A stretch of DNA of 64,000 nucleotides, from the NCBI RefSeq assembly GCF_001590785.1, contig NZ_LTAO01000037.1, forward strand, positions 128,920 through 192,919. Direction: 5' to 3'. Position 1 is the stretch's first letter, and each line of letters begins with the position of its first letter. A program made the position numbers and the translations under genes. This document shows, piece after piece, positions 26,817 to 36,117 of this stretch. Under the pieces are notes generated by a model. It ran no database searches, had not been told where the DNA came from, and was given only the letters and a program-made list of their open reading frames with translations. This DNA is from Alkalihalobacillus trypoxylicola. Its GTDB lineage: Bacteria; Bacillota; Bacilli; Bacillales; Bacillaceae_D.

Positions 26817-27878
26817 CTACCCCCTTGTGATTTTTGCCCGGCGCTCCATTAAATTTAATCCTACCCCCATAAAAAGAGCACTCATACCAAAAAGGATTGA
26901 AATCGGTAAAAGAAATTCATGGAAGGACCAATCATAAATGGTAGCTCCTTTTAGTATCTCTACTCCATAGGTCATTGGAATAAAGTTTGATATAAATAAC
27001 AAGATGTCGGAAGTTACGATGTCCAAAGGCCAATAAGCACCACCTAGCATGGCCATACTAACCGAAACAATTGGAATAACTCCATTTAATTGCTTCGAAT
27101 TTGAAACGAGTCCACTTAGTAATACCCCTAAAGAAACCGTTGCTAAGAGATACGGAATAACAGCAATGAGTAGATGATAAAATCCACCATAAAACTCCAG
27201 TTGAAATCCATAATAAAAAATACAATAAATAATCATTAATTGGCCATAACCCAATATGAAGCTGAAAAGTAAATGACCTAAGAAAAGACTTGATTTGGTC
27301 GTAGGAGATAAAATAATTCGGTCCCAAACCCCTGACTCTCTTTGCTCTAATATCGATTGCACAGAAAACATAACGGTATAAAAGACAAAAAATAAACTAA
27401 AACCAAATAAGGAATGTAAAGAATGATCATAATTTCTAACTTCTTCATTTGAATAAGAACTAAACGACACCTCAAAAAGATTGTTAGAAGACTGTTCGTT
27501 AGGTTGTTTGTTTACAAAATAGGAGGTTAGTTCTCTTTCTAATAGCCCTTGAAACTTCGATTCTCTGGAAACAAAAAGTTTATAACGCTTTTCACCTAAT
27601 TCAATAGCCATTTCATAGCTTTGATTCGTCAAGCCTGCCTCAATTGCAGAACGATCAAGATGACTATAATGAAACATCTTACTTTCATTCAAGCTCTTAA
27701 GCTCCTCAATTAATTCTGATTCTGACAAGCTCTCCGAATAAACCGGAATGGTTTGATGAGTTGATTGCCCTGAAAAGCCAATAATGATGGCAAATACAAT
27801 CGTTAAAACGATCATACCAATGACTGAAAAAGGTTTTTTGAGAAGCTGACGCCACTCTCCCCATAAAATCGACCTCAT
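26817..27878 (-). CDS. ABC-2 type permease, third gene of exporter operon
   Basis: A 353-residue membrane subunit. One N-terminal helix (VIGMIVLTIVFAIIIGF) is followed by an extracytoplasmic domain of about 130 residues and then five helices, the ABC-2 permease layout. Its start overlaps the stop of the previous permease by four bases (ATGA), giving translational coupling. With the partner permease and ATPase it should form an exporter of a drug, peptide or lipid. The layout recalls B. subtilis LnrLMN (linearmycin resistance) but that is a family-level comparison. Confidence 0.88.
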   Translation of the reverse strand: MRSILWGEWRQLLKKPFSVIGMIVLTIVFAIIIGFSGQSTHQTIPVYSESLSESELIEELKSLNESKMFHYSHLDRSAIEAGLTNQSYEMAIELGEKRYKLFVSRESKFQGLLERELTSYFVNKQPNEQSSNNLFEVSFSSYSNEEVRNYDHSLHSLFGFSLFFVFYTVMFSVQSILEQRESGVWDRIILSPTTKSSLFLGHLLFSFILGYGQLMIIYCIFYYGFQLEFYGGFYHLLIAVIPYLLATVSLGVLLSGLVSNSKQLNGVIPIVSVSMAMLGGAYWPLDIVTSDILLFISNFIPMTYGVEILKGATIYDWSFHEFLLPISILFGMSALFMGVGLNLMERRAKITRG

Positions 27879-29116
27879 TTAGCATCCCCCCTATTCTTGA
27901 ATATAAAATAGGTCAATACGATACACCCAAAACAGAAAACGGATGTGAGAAATACTAAATGATAAAAATCCGTAAAATCGCCACCAGTCATCGCTAGAAA
28001 GTATCCATTCATAGCTGCTCCATTCGGTGTAAAACGCCCCAATTCAGCAATCACTGGTGAAAAACTATATAAAGAACCGAAGCTACCACCAAATATAGCA
28101 AGAATAGCGACAAAAAATGAATTGAACAAATTCGTTAATTGATAGGAATTTGCCACAAAGCTTGCCATTGATAACACACTAGTGATCCCACCAATCATCA
28201 GGCATAGGCACGCTGTTACTAAAAGAAAGAACCATATATTATCCCACACTACATCATAAGCTAAATAACAAAAAATAAAGACTAGACTTAATTGTAGAAA
28301 AGAGATGATGCTGCTTGACAGCCACTTTGTAGAAATATAAAGATACATTGGAACATTCGTTATCATTAGCCGTGATAATATGTGAGAGCGTTTCTCAGCT
28401 AATGTATAATTAGAAATAAAAGCTGATCCATATAAAACAAACATAACGGCCATTCCTACAGAATAATAATCAAAAGATGAGATTAATCTTTCACTTAATA
28501 CGATCTCTTCTTTGAGATGTTCACCCTCATTGACAAAACGAGAGTTCGCCGCCTCATTTACGGCATCTGTCCTTTCACTGAAGGCTAAATTGATTTCCTC
28601 CATTATCCCTTCAAAAATTCCTTTGACCACTTCTAATTCAAAAGCATTTTGCTCATTTATAGATATTGATAAAACCGGAATATCTCCTTCGTGAAAAAGA
28701 ATAGAATTCCATGTTTCTTGACGATAACCTTCTTCTATTAATACAACCCCATTATATGCCTCTTTATCTTCTACAAGATCTACCTTCTCAAAAGTAACCC
28801 CTTCAAAATGTTTCTCTAATACATTTTGAATCATTTCAGGAATAGTGAAGGAGCTTGCGGCCTCCATGATTGTCTGGATATCCTGCTCTTCTAAACCTTT
28901 CTTCATTAACAAATACTCATATTCTACTAAGGCGTCTTCTAATGTTTCCTCTTCTATATAGGCTATTGTCAGGTCTAAATTTTTATTAAATTGGAAGTTA
29001 CCTAATGAAAAACCTAGTATTGTAATGAGTAATAACGGCATGGCAATTAAAATGAGCAGCTCGATCCGATCATATAAAAACAATTTCAGATCTTTTTTAA
29101 TTAGTCCTAATAACAT
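27875..29116 (-). CDS. ABC-2 type permease, second gene of exporter operon
   Basis: A 413-residue permease with an N-terminal helix (LLILIAMPLLLITILGFSLG), a large extracytoplasmic region rich in Glu (about 40-220) and five C-terminal helices. AGGGGG lies before the ATG at 29116, 11 bases after the ATPase stop. It overlaps the next permease by four bases. The two permeases differ clearly in sequence, so the channel is probably a heterodimer. Confidence 0.88.
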   Translation of the reverse strand: MLLGLIKKDLKLFLYDRIELLILIAMPLLLITILGFSLGNFQFNKNLDLTIAYIEEETLEDALVEYEYLLMKKGLEEQDIQTIMEAASSFTIPEMIQNVLEKHFEGVTFEKVDLVEDKEAYNGVVLIEEGYRQETWNSILFHEGDIPVLSISINEQNAFELEVVKGIFEGIMEEINLAFSERTDAVNEAANSRFVNEGEHLKEEIVLSERLISSFDYYSVGMAVMFVLYGSAFISNYTLAEKRSHILSRLMITNVPMYLYISTKWLSSSIISFLQLSLVFIFCYLAYDVVWDNIWFFLLVTACLCLMIGGITSVLSMASFVANSYQLTNLFNSFFVAILAIFGGSFGSLYSFSPVIAELGRFTPNGAAMNGYFLAMTGGDFTDFYHLVFLTSVFCFGCIVLTYFIFKNRGDAK

Positions 29117-29127
29117 TGTTCAGCCCC

Positions 29128-30060
29128 CTAATCTCTCAATTTTCTTCCAGTTAAATGAAGAAAAACATCTTCAAGAGTTGGAGACTTGATTTCAAGAGCC
29201 TGAATACGCGCTCCTACCTGAGAGGCTTCACCACTTAAAAATTCAAAATAATGATTAGCCTTTGGAGCAATTATTTTATAATCTACTTCCGATAATTGAG
29301 TAACCTGTAAAGGTGATATTTGTTCTAACCGGTTGAATAGTTTAGCATTAGGTTTCATAAGCTTCATTTCAATTGTCTGTTCTGTAGATAAGAGAGCTTT
29401 TAATTCAGAAATGGTACCTGATGCAATTAAATCACCATGGTCCATAATATAAACACGGTCACATACTAATTCAACTTCTTCCATATAATGACTCGTATAT
29501 ATGACCGTCATATTTTCTTCACGCTGAAGCTTTCGGACTAACTCTAAAATATAATTTCTTGATTGAGGATCAATTCCGACGGTTGGCTCATCCATAATAA
29601 GTAACTCAGGCTGATGTAATAAGGCAACAGCAATATTTAACCGTCTTTTCATTCCACCTGAAAAGGCTTTAACCTGTTCTTTTTTCCTATCTGTTAAGCC
29701 AACTAATTTTAAAACTTCATCCACTCGTTTGATCAGGACCTGCTGCTGAATTTTGTATAGCTTACCGAAAAACATTAAATTATCTAATGCAGAAAGCTCT
29801 GCATAAAGAGCGATATCCTGTGGAACGACACCGACTATTTTTCTAAGAGGTTTAGGGTTTTTAACCACATTTTCTCCAAATAACCGGACTTCTCCACCTG
29901 TTGGTTTTAGAAGGGATGAAATAATGGAAATCGCTGTCGATTTCCCCGCTCCGTTTGGTCCTAAAAGTCCAATCGATTCTCCTTTTTCTAGAAAAAGATT
30001 CATATTTTTAATCGCTTTAGTTTTTTTATAATCCTTTTTTAAATCAATGACTTCAAGCAT
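29128..30060 (-). CDS. ABC transporter ATPase of ABC-2 exporter
   Basis: A 310-residue ATPase with Walker A GPNGAGKST (about 34-42), signature FSGGMKRR (about 133-140) and Walker B LLIMDEPT (about 153-160), then switch His in YTSHYMEEV. The C-terminal approximately 80 residues follow the drug-exporter pattern (DrrA/LnrL type), ending LEDVFLHLTGRKL. It is first of three genes. GGAGGGAG precedes the ATG. It lies 136 bases downstream of the protease operon and is probably a separate unit. Confidence 0.93.
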   Translation of the reverse strand: MLEVIDLKKDYKKTKAIKNMNLFLEKGESIGLLGPNGAGKSTAISIISSLLKPTGGEVRLFGENVVKNPKPLRKIVGVVPQDIALYAELSALDNLMFFGKLYKIQQQVLIKRVDEVLKLVGLTDRKKEQVKAFSGGMKRRLNIAVALLHQPELLIMDEPTVGIDPQSRNYILELVRKLQREENMTVIYTSHYMEEVELVCDRVYIMDHGDLIASGTISELKALLSTEQTIEMKLMKPNAKLFNRLEQISPLQVTQLSEVDYKIIAPKANHYFEFLSGEASQVGARIQALEIKSPTLEDVFLHLTGRKLRD

Positions 30061-30196
30061 ATGCTACTACTCCCTCCGATCATTCTTAACTTCACTTATC
30101 ATAAAGGATTTTAAGCAGCGCATACACTATAAGAAGTCATTAAAATTCAATTTCAATATGACTTTAGTCATTTTTTTGAAACAACCTTTTTATATT

Positions 30197-30604
30197 CTAA
30201 AAATGAGTAAGCAAATAATAGGATAGAAAGAATATGGTAAAAGCAACATCGGAAACAGCTCTATATAGGGGTAGCTTTGAACGCCTTAGGTTTACAAAGC
30301 TTTTATTATGAATAGAGTGATAAAGATCTACTACGACTACAAGCCCTAGCACATATAAAATCCACACATGCTCGTATAAAATATAAGCTAATATATAAAG
30401 AATCCAGCTTGTAAGTATAGAAAAGGAAAGACTCAGTATCGTTACTGTGAAGCTCTTCGTATTAACCTCAATTTCTTCCTCACTCTCTATGGATTGAAGG
30501 CCTTCCTTTATATTACGGTAATCCATAATATAACCTACCCTTATCCAAAAAATTAAGATACAGTACAGAATAATGGTTACATCCTGATTGAAAATATATT
30601 CCAA
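30197..30604 (-). CDS. Hypothetical membrane protein, last gene of M48 protease operon
   Basis: Not recognised. A 135-residue protein with about four hydrophobic helices, the first from about 8-26, and little outside the membrane. The listed start is a TTG with GGGGGGAGAG directly upstream; ATG at residue 27, preceded by AAGGGTAGG, is an alternative that would drop the first helix. It follows the M48 gene by 39 bases and likely shares its transcript. Confidence 0.65.
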   Translation of the reverse strand: MEYIFNQDVTIILYCILIFWIRVGYIMDYRNIKEGLQSIESEEEIEVNTKSFTVTILSLSFSILTSWILYILAYILYEHVWILYVLGLVVVVDLYHSIHNKSFVNLRRSKLPLYRAVSDVAFTIFFLSYYLLTHF

Positions 30605-30643
30605 CTCTCTCCCCCCATTTCCATAAACTAATTAAACCAGCCT

Positions 30644-32356
30644 CTATTTAATTCGCACCGATTCTTTAAAGCGGTCTGCCATCCATTCTTTTAAACTAGA
30701 TTTTAACGATTGATTTTTTTGTAAAACTAATATCCGCCAGTAAAGAGGAGGATGGAGCATAAATTGAAATTCTAAAAATCGAAATAACCAGCCTGAGCGC
30801 TCCAAAGAAGGGAATGGCTCTTTTTCCTTTTTATTTTTTTCCTCATCTGTCTCCTCTACATACAATAAAGATTGCTCTATTGCTTCATCTTGAGCCTTAC
30901 CAAGTGTTTCAAGACTTTCTGCCATTTGCTTATGTCCACCAGGAATAGTCATACTAGCTAATCGATCGGCTCGAACCTCCATCCATTGTGAATAAAATGA
31001 TTGATACACCGGAAACAACCAAATAATCAAAAATATTCCAATAAACATCATAATAGGATATTCCTCTGACCAATTTGTATACTCTAGTATTGGATACATA
31101 ATGGCCACTATCAGTAATATATAAGGGATACGGAGTAATTGACTAAACAAAACATCTCTTTTCTTTACATGGATAGCCTCATGAGCGAGAATTCCGACGA
31201 TTGCATCAGTTGGCAATTTTAACGTTTCAGAGGTTAGCGTTATCATTGAACGTCCGATACCCATCCCAGCTGCAAACCCATTATAATCTTTCGTATCGGT
31301 CTCATATAACGTTATATGTGGTAAATTTAAGCGTTCAAATATTTGATGGGCAGCATTTAGAACGTTTTGATTTTTTACCTCACTAGCATCGGTCGCTATT
31401 TTTAAAATAACGTCGGAGAAGTACATATTGATGAACCAAACGATAATAATCGTAAAAGTAATGATTAAATAATGAGCTTCTATCAAATATAAACCTAGAA
31501 ATATTCCGATATAAAGAGAAATTCCCTTTATAGCTGCTGCAAAGTAAAGCTTACCTGCCAACCGCTTCAAATTAGAAGGGTGAAAAAGCGGCATCACTTT
31601 GTTTGTGATGAGACTTTCTTCACCAAATTTCGGTAAAAACTCTTGGAACTTCTCTACATACTTGTTATTGACGTATAGAGATTCTCCTGGGAAATCTAAG
31701 CGAATGACGGTACCGCTCCCAGTAATAAAATCAGTTCCCTTTGTAAAGATGGTAAAGAGGGGATGAATTCGTAATAAGTCAACGCCACTATACTTTGAAA
31801 TAGCCTCTAATTCTACTAAAGGATATTTTCTGGAATCAAATGTAGAAATAATAAAAAACTCATGAGTATCTGTCCAATAAAATTGTGTCGAAGAAGCGAT
31901 GAAAAAGGATTTAAATGTTTCTATTAAACTATGAATAATAAATAATAAAGAAAGGAATTTTAGCACACTAGTCTCTGGTCCCCAGATATAAAAAGCTATC
32001 GCACCGCTTAATACAATCAGAGTTAATAGCGATTCATAAGTGAATTTCCGATAATTTACTGGAAAGGACCATTCTTCATAGGATAGAGTCTCTAGTTCTC
32101 TCTTTCTTTTATTAGCCCTTCTTCTGCCCTCAATAATCGTAGATAAACTTGAATAAGTGACGGCTGCAATAGAAAATGGAATAAATAAATCAGGAATTCC
32201 TAAATCGATATAAATAAAAGCTAAAAAGGCAAGTATACTAATCGTCAGAAAAACATTTCCCGCTTTTTCATTTTTCTGCCTCACAACTGCTTCTACTATT
32301 ACAACAACAATTGTTAGAAGCATATAAAAAAGTAGCATGGGTGCACTTGGTAGCAT
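30644..32356 (-). CDS. M48 family integral-membrane metalloprotease
   Basis: A 570-residue membrane zinc protease. Six or so hydrophobic helices frame a Gluzincin site: HEAIH at about 392-396 and the third zinc ligand Glu about 460 in WMEVRADRLASM, as in HtpX/Ste24-type M48 enzymes. The N-terminal 270 residues, with four helices and a cytosolic or loop domain (about 160-260), are much larger than in HtpX (about 290 residues in total), so this is a distinct architecture. A hydrophilic Glu/Lys-rich insert lies near 500-515. It sits between a lipoprotein gene (20 bases upstream) and a small membrane protein, in an operon headed by a two-component system. A role in envelope protein quality control or regulated proteolysis is inference. 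Confidence 0.88.
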   Translation of the reverse strand: MLPSAPMLLFYMLLTIVVVIVEAVVRQKNEKAGNVFLTISILAFLAFIYIDLGIPDLFIPFSIAAVTYSSLSTIIEGRRRANKRKRELETLSYEEWSFPVNYRKFTYESLLTLIVLSGAIAFYIWGPETSVLKFLSLLFIIHSLIETFKSFFIASSTQFYWTDTHEFFIISTFDSRKYPLVELEAISKYSGVDLLRIHPLFTIFTKGTDFITGSGTVIRLDFPGESLYVNNKYVEKFQEFLPKFGEESLITNKVMPLFHPSNLKRLAGKLYFAAAIKGISLYIGIFLGLYLIEAHYLIITFTIIIVWFINMYFSDVILKIATDASEVKNQNVLNAAHQIFERLNLPHITLYETDTKDYNGFAAGMGIGRSMITLTSETLKLPTDAIVGILAHEAIHVKKRDVLFSQLLRIPYILLIVAIMYPILEYTNWSEEYPIMMFIGIFLIIWLFPVYQSFYSQWMEVRADRLASMTIPGGHKQMAESLETLGKAQDEAIEQSLLYVEETDEEKNKKEKEPFPSLERSGWLFRFLEFQFMLHPPLYWRILVLQKNQSLKSSLKEWMADRFKESVRIK

Positions 32357-32376
32357 TACATATCCTCTTTCTATAA

Positions 32377-33441
32377 TTAATAAGATATAAATTGATTTTC
32401 AAATTCTAACAATTCTTCAATTTCTATCGTAGGATTATCAGACATTAAAGTATAGCTAAAGTCTCCTTCTTCCCACATTATCCAATTCAATTCTGGTATT
32501 ACATAGGCCTTCGTATCTCGAAAGATGATCTGCTCTGCTCCCGGAAAATAATCAAATTCCTCCTCTTTCTCTTCATTGTCTATTGGGTTAACAAATAGGC
32601 TAATATAGGCAATAGAGTCTCTACTATAAATAAACGAAATATCTACTAACTCTTCAAATTGACTTATTTCTATATCACTTAATGTTACAAGCTCTTCACT
32701 TAATAATAGAAAATCCTTACCGAGAAATTCCTTTGCCTCATCTAAAGTAATACTCTCTGGTTTAAACCCCTCCTCTAAATCCTCAATCACCATATGCTCG
32801 GGAATCGGGATAAAAAAGTCATCTTCATCGAAGGAAGGTTCCAATTGTAGCTCTTCATATTCAGTGGTGCTAACCATTTCGCCAGTTTTACTATAAAATT
32901 TCAAAATCATATTCATTTCTTGGTCGACCCACAATACCATCTCATCAAACAAAGAGTTTGTACCTAAATTCTTTATTTGTAATTGATCAGTCATTCTCCC
33001 TACTATCTCCTCTTCCCCAACCACTTCAAGCTCTACTTCTTCTTCAGTAAAAGTTGAAAGAAAATCTATGATAAAATCAAGCTGATTAGACAGGTCAAGG
33101 CCAGGCAATTCTCCTTCTGTTTGAAAGGCTTCCTCCAGCTCTTCTGAATAAAAGGTTAAGATTTTATCTTTATACATAGAATAGGCTTTATAACCAGTTG
33201 TAACATCAGTACTTTCTACATATCTTAAATCGGGCCCTGCCACTTTTTCTTCCATAATCGTTTCGATCGTCAAGTCATCGTAATGTTCCGTAAGGCGTGA
33301 TACTCCATAATAAGATTGAAAGGTTGTACTATCTGATACTAGGTTATGAATAATCTCCTCCGGTGTAGTAGCAGCTTGTGCCTGACAGCCCACTAATAGG
33401 AGCAATAACATACTAAATAAAAATAATATTTTTTTCATCAT
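32377..33441 (-). CDS. Lipoprotein, possible LolA-like fold
   Basis: A 354-residue lipoprotein with a signal sequence ending in the lipobox LVGC (Cys about 19). The mature part is strongly acidic. Its middle (TEHYDDLTIETIMEEKVAGP, ... DEMVLWVDQEMNMILKF) reads like the LolA-like lipoprotein-binding fold found in MucB/RseB-type and Bacillus sporulation lipoproteins; this is a weak structural impression. ATG 33441 overlaps the sensor-kinase stop (TGATG), so the two are translationally coupled. Such proteins often report envelope state to a sensor, which fits its place between kinase and protease, but no direct evidence exists here. Confidence 0.75.
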   Translation of the reverse strand: MMKKILFLFSMLLLLLVGCQAQAATTPEEIIHNLVSDSTTFQSYYGVSRLTEHYDDLTIETIMEEKVAGPDLRYVESTDVTTGYKAYSMYKDKILTFYSEELEEAFQTEGELPGLDLSNQLDFIIDFLSTFTEEEVELEVVGEEEIVGRMTDQLQIKNLGTNSLFDEMVLWVDQEMNMILKFYSKTGEMVSTTEYEELQLEPSFDEDDFFIPIPEHMVIEDLEEGFKPESITLDEAKEFLGKDFLLLSEELVTLSDIEISQFEELVDISFIYSRDSIAYISLFVNPIDNEEKEEEFDYFPGAEQIIFRDTKAYVIPELNWIMWEEGDFSYTLMSDNPTIEIEELLEFENQFISY

Positions 33442-34904
33442 CACTTTTCCTCTCTTTCTGGGATACGACAAGCAATTAAGGTTCCGTAATTCTTGTCCGA
33501 ATATAACTGTAAATCGCCGTTTTGTTTTTCTATTAATAATTTTGCGATACTTAGTCCAAGTCCAGAAGACCCTTTAGTTCTCGCCTGATCGATTTGATAA
33601 AAAGGCTTCAATACTAAATGAATTTGATCGGATGGAATAAAGGATCCTTGATTTTGCACCAGTATAACCGTATCATTTTCACGGAATTGTTCCATTTTTT
33701 CAGTAAAAGGTTTAAAAACCCAATCTGGTAGCTGATGCTCTGATGAAATAGCAGCTAAAGATAGATTTTGTCCCGCAAGAGTATGTCTGACACCATTTTC
33801 AACAAGGTTGTCCATGATTCGAATCATTTGTTTCGGATCAAGACGATACAATTTTTTCGTTTCAATACTCGTGTTGATTTGAATGTTTTGATTTTGTGCT
33901 AACTCTTCATAGCCTTGCAAAAGCATTTCGAAAAACTCTTCTCCATCAACTTCTACTAATTCTGTTTGGTAATTGGTTGATTGGATAGAAGAATAAATCG
34001 ACAAATCATTAATGAGCTGTTGCATATAATGAAGCTTTTTAATGACAATTTCTTTATATTCTTCCTTTTCAAGCTCTGTTAAATAATTTTCTTTCCAAAG
34101 AGCTTCAGAATAGGACCTAACCACTGTCAATGGAGTTTTCAAGTCATGGGATAACGAGCTCACCATCCACTCTTTCTCTCTTTGCTCATGCTTTACCAAT
34201 TCTTGTTGCTGTGTAATTTCCTTCTTCATTTCATTAAAATGCTTTTGTAATTGTGTAATTTCTTTTGCCGCTTTAAGGGGAGCTGATTGAATATTTTTCC
34301 CTTTTGCAAAGAAATTCATTTCCAGCTCTAATTGGCTTAATGGAGCATTTAACCTTTTGTGTAGAAGGTATAGCACCGATAAATAAATCCCAATAAAAAT
34401 CAACATAAACAAAACAACGTAAAAGGAACTATTTCTCTGATATACTTCACTCCAGCCCGAATGAAGAATGTTCATCTCATAAACTCCTAGCACTTCACCT
34501 TTGACTATAGCGATATCCTTATATTGAAAGCCTCTAGTATTAGATTGGAGCTCGCCGATTTTTCGATAAAGATTGGGATCATTACTGAATTGATAATAGG
34601 ATTTCATTCCACTTTGATGGGACTGGTAAAGAATAAGGCCATCTGAGCGATAAACAGATAAAACGACATCCGCATCTATAAAATCATGAAGAGGTTCATA
34701 GGACAAATCTGGATTTAATGTAAACCATTTAGGGTCTTCAATGACCTTTTGAAATTCTTCCACTTCTTGAAGAACCTCACTTTCAATCTGGCTATTTTTC
34801 TCCTGCCAGTAATACTGTGAACTTGTGTAAATAAAGTAGAGAGCTAATAAAGGAAGAAGCATCACAATAAAATAGCTGAACATTAAATAATTTTTCAGCT
34901 TCAT
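33441..34904 (-). CDS. Sensor histidine kinase (HAMP-HisKA-HATPase)
   Basis: A 487-residue membrane kinase. TM1 is about 8-27, an extracytoplasmic sensor about 28-160, TM2 about 162-182, then HAMP, HisKA with the phospho-acceptor His about 253 in SSLSHDLKTPLTVV, and HATPase with N box ENGVRHT and G box GSSGLGLSIAK. It overlaps the regulator stop by four bases (ATGA). The signal is unknown. It probably phosphorylates the OmpR regulator next door. Confidence 0.93.
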   Translation of the reverse strand: MKLKNYLMFSYFIVMLLPLLALYFIYTSSQYYWQEKNSQIESEVLQEVEEFQKVIEDPKWFTLNPDLSYEPLHDFIDADVVLSVYRSDGLILYQSHQSGMKSYYQFSNDPNLYRKIGELQSNTRGFQYKDIAIVKGEVLGVYEMNILHSGWSEVYQRNSSFYVVLFMLIFIGIYLSVLYLLHKRLNAPLSQLELEMNFFAKGKNIQSAPLKAAKEITQLQKHFNEMKKEITQQQELVKHEQREKEWMVSSLSHDLKTPLTVVRSYSEALWKENYLTELEKEEYKEIVIKKLHYMQQLINDLSIYSSIQSTNYQTELVEVDGEEFFEMLLQGYEELAQNQNIQINTSIETKKLYRLDPKQMIRIMDNLVENGVRHTLAGQNLSLAAISSEHQLPDWVFKPFTEKMEQFRENDTVILVQNQGSFIPSDQIHLVLKPFYQIDQARTKGSSGLGLSIAKLLIEKQNGDLQLYSDKNYGTLIACRIPEREEK

Positions 34905-35608
34905 CGCTTTTCGACTCCAATGAATTGGTAACCAATACCCCATTCTGTTTCGATAAATTTAGGTGCTCGCGAAGTTTCCTTTAATTTCGTTCTTAGACTT
35001 TTTAAATGGACGGTAACCGTTTTTCCACCATCTAGCTCTTGTTCAAACCATACCTGCTCATAAATTTCACTTTTTGAAAAAGTTTTAAAAGGATTTTTAG
35101 CAAGTAAAAAGAATATCCCCTTCTCTTTGGCTGTTAGACTAATTCTAGAGCTTTTTAGATAGACCAGCTCATTCTCAAAATCAACTTTTAATCCACCTAC
35201 ATATTCAGTAGTAAGTATCTGTACTTCTTTATTTTGATACCGTCTAAAACGCCGCAATTGAGAGTCGATCCGAGCTAATAACTCATCTAAACTAAAAGGC
35301 TTCGTAATATAATCATCCGCTCCAACCTTTAAGCCTTCTATTTTTTCTTGTTCTTCGGCCTTTGCACTGATAATTAATAAGGGAATATCAGAAACATTTC
35401 GAAGCGAGCGAATCAAGGTAATTCCATCAAGTTCTGGTAGCATCAAATCAATTAGTGCTAAATCGTAATCATCTTTTTTAAAATCCTCTAAACCCTCATG
35501 TCCCGTAGTTGCCCAAGTAATCTGAAAGTTATTTTTTCGTAAATGGTCACATATAATCCGAGCAATTTCCGGATCATCTTCAACAAGTAAAATCGTGGCG
35601 TTCGACAT
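34901..35608 (-). CDS. OmpR family response regulator
   Basis: A 235-residue two-domain regulator. The receiver has the phosphorylated Asp about 54 in LIDLMLPELDG, acidic pair EDD about 10-12 and Lys in TKPFS. The C-terminal winged helix includes GGKTVTVHLKSLRTKL and ETEWGIGYQF. It is first of five linked genes: regulator, kinase, lipoprotein, M48 protease, small membrane protein. ATG 35608 lies 7 bases after AGGAGG; the longer in-frame start at 35635 is upstream of that site. Confidence 0.94.
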   Translation of the reverse strand: MSNATILLVEDDPEIARIICDHLRKNNFQITWATTGHEGLEDFKKDDYDLALIDLMLPELDGITLIRSLRNVSDIPLLIISAKAEEQEKIEGLKVGADDYITKPFSLDELLARIDSQLRRFRRYQNKEVQILTTEYVGGLKVDFENELVYLKSSRISLTAKEKGIFFLLAKNPFKTFSKSEIYEQVWFEQELDGGKTVTVHLKSLRTKLKETSRAPKFIETEWGIGYQFIGVEKR

Positions 35609-35735
35609 CCTTTTCCCTCCTAATACTAATACCATTTTACCTCGTTTCTTTTTGGGGTTTAATCTTTTAATAAATTCTTTACTTTTACTAAACTAAACAA
35701 CAACCAGGCAAAAATAAATGTAATCTTTTTTTTAA

Positions 35736-35982
35736 TGAATCCATTCCATCATTCCTATCTTTTAATGAAAACCGATCGATTAGGTTTTGATTTTCACTTT
35801 AGGTAGATGCTTTCCCAAGGGCTTGTCTTCAGCTAACTCCGACGGCGCAGAGCTTCGTCAGAGTGGATCTTCACACGGCGCTCATCCTTTGAGAATCACT
35901 ACCTACCGTTACAATCTACGAGTGAATTTTTATATTAGAGGTTCGGCTACGTTCATTTATAAAACAATGATGAAATGACTCA
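35736..35982 (+). repeat. Family-A palindromic repeat, copy A1
   Basis: About 247 bases. Ends TGAATCCATTCCATCATTCC and TGATGAAATGACTCA are imperfect inverted repeats. Inside, TAGGTAGATGCTTTCCCAAGG faces CCTTTGAGAATCACTACCTA, and AACTCCGAC faces GTCAGAGT, so the whole element can fold into one long hairpin. It shares the CTTTAGGTAGATGCTTTCCC core with five other copies here. A short frame inside it (35787-35978) reflects the repeat, not a gene. It fills most of the gap 35636-36117. Confidence 0.9.
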
Positions 35983-36050
35983 AATATATAAATCATGAAA
36001 AACAAAGAATGGGATTATAAAATCAAGTGTAGAGAACTTGTTTGAGGAAT

Positions 36051-36093
36051 AAAAAAAGGAAGAAGGCTTTCGTTGTAATAACGTAGCACTTCT
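36051..36093 (-). terminator. Terminator of NarL-type two-component operon
   Basis: Minus-strand GAAGTGCTACGTT and AACGAAAGCCTTC form an imperfect stem followed by a TTCCTTTTTTT tract, about 25 bases past the 36118 stop. Confidence 0.6.
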
Positions 36094-36117
36094 TTGTGGT
36101 TTTCTTATTTTTCACCT

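Noticed and set aside
35787..35978. 63-codon frame inside repeat A1
   Set aside because: The same opening residues (MIFTLGRCFPKGLSS) appear in the frame inside A2 at 37982 and only reflect the shared repeat. Frames diverge afterwards and lack ribosome binding sites.
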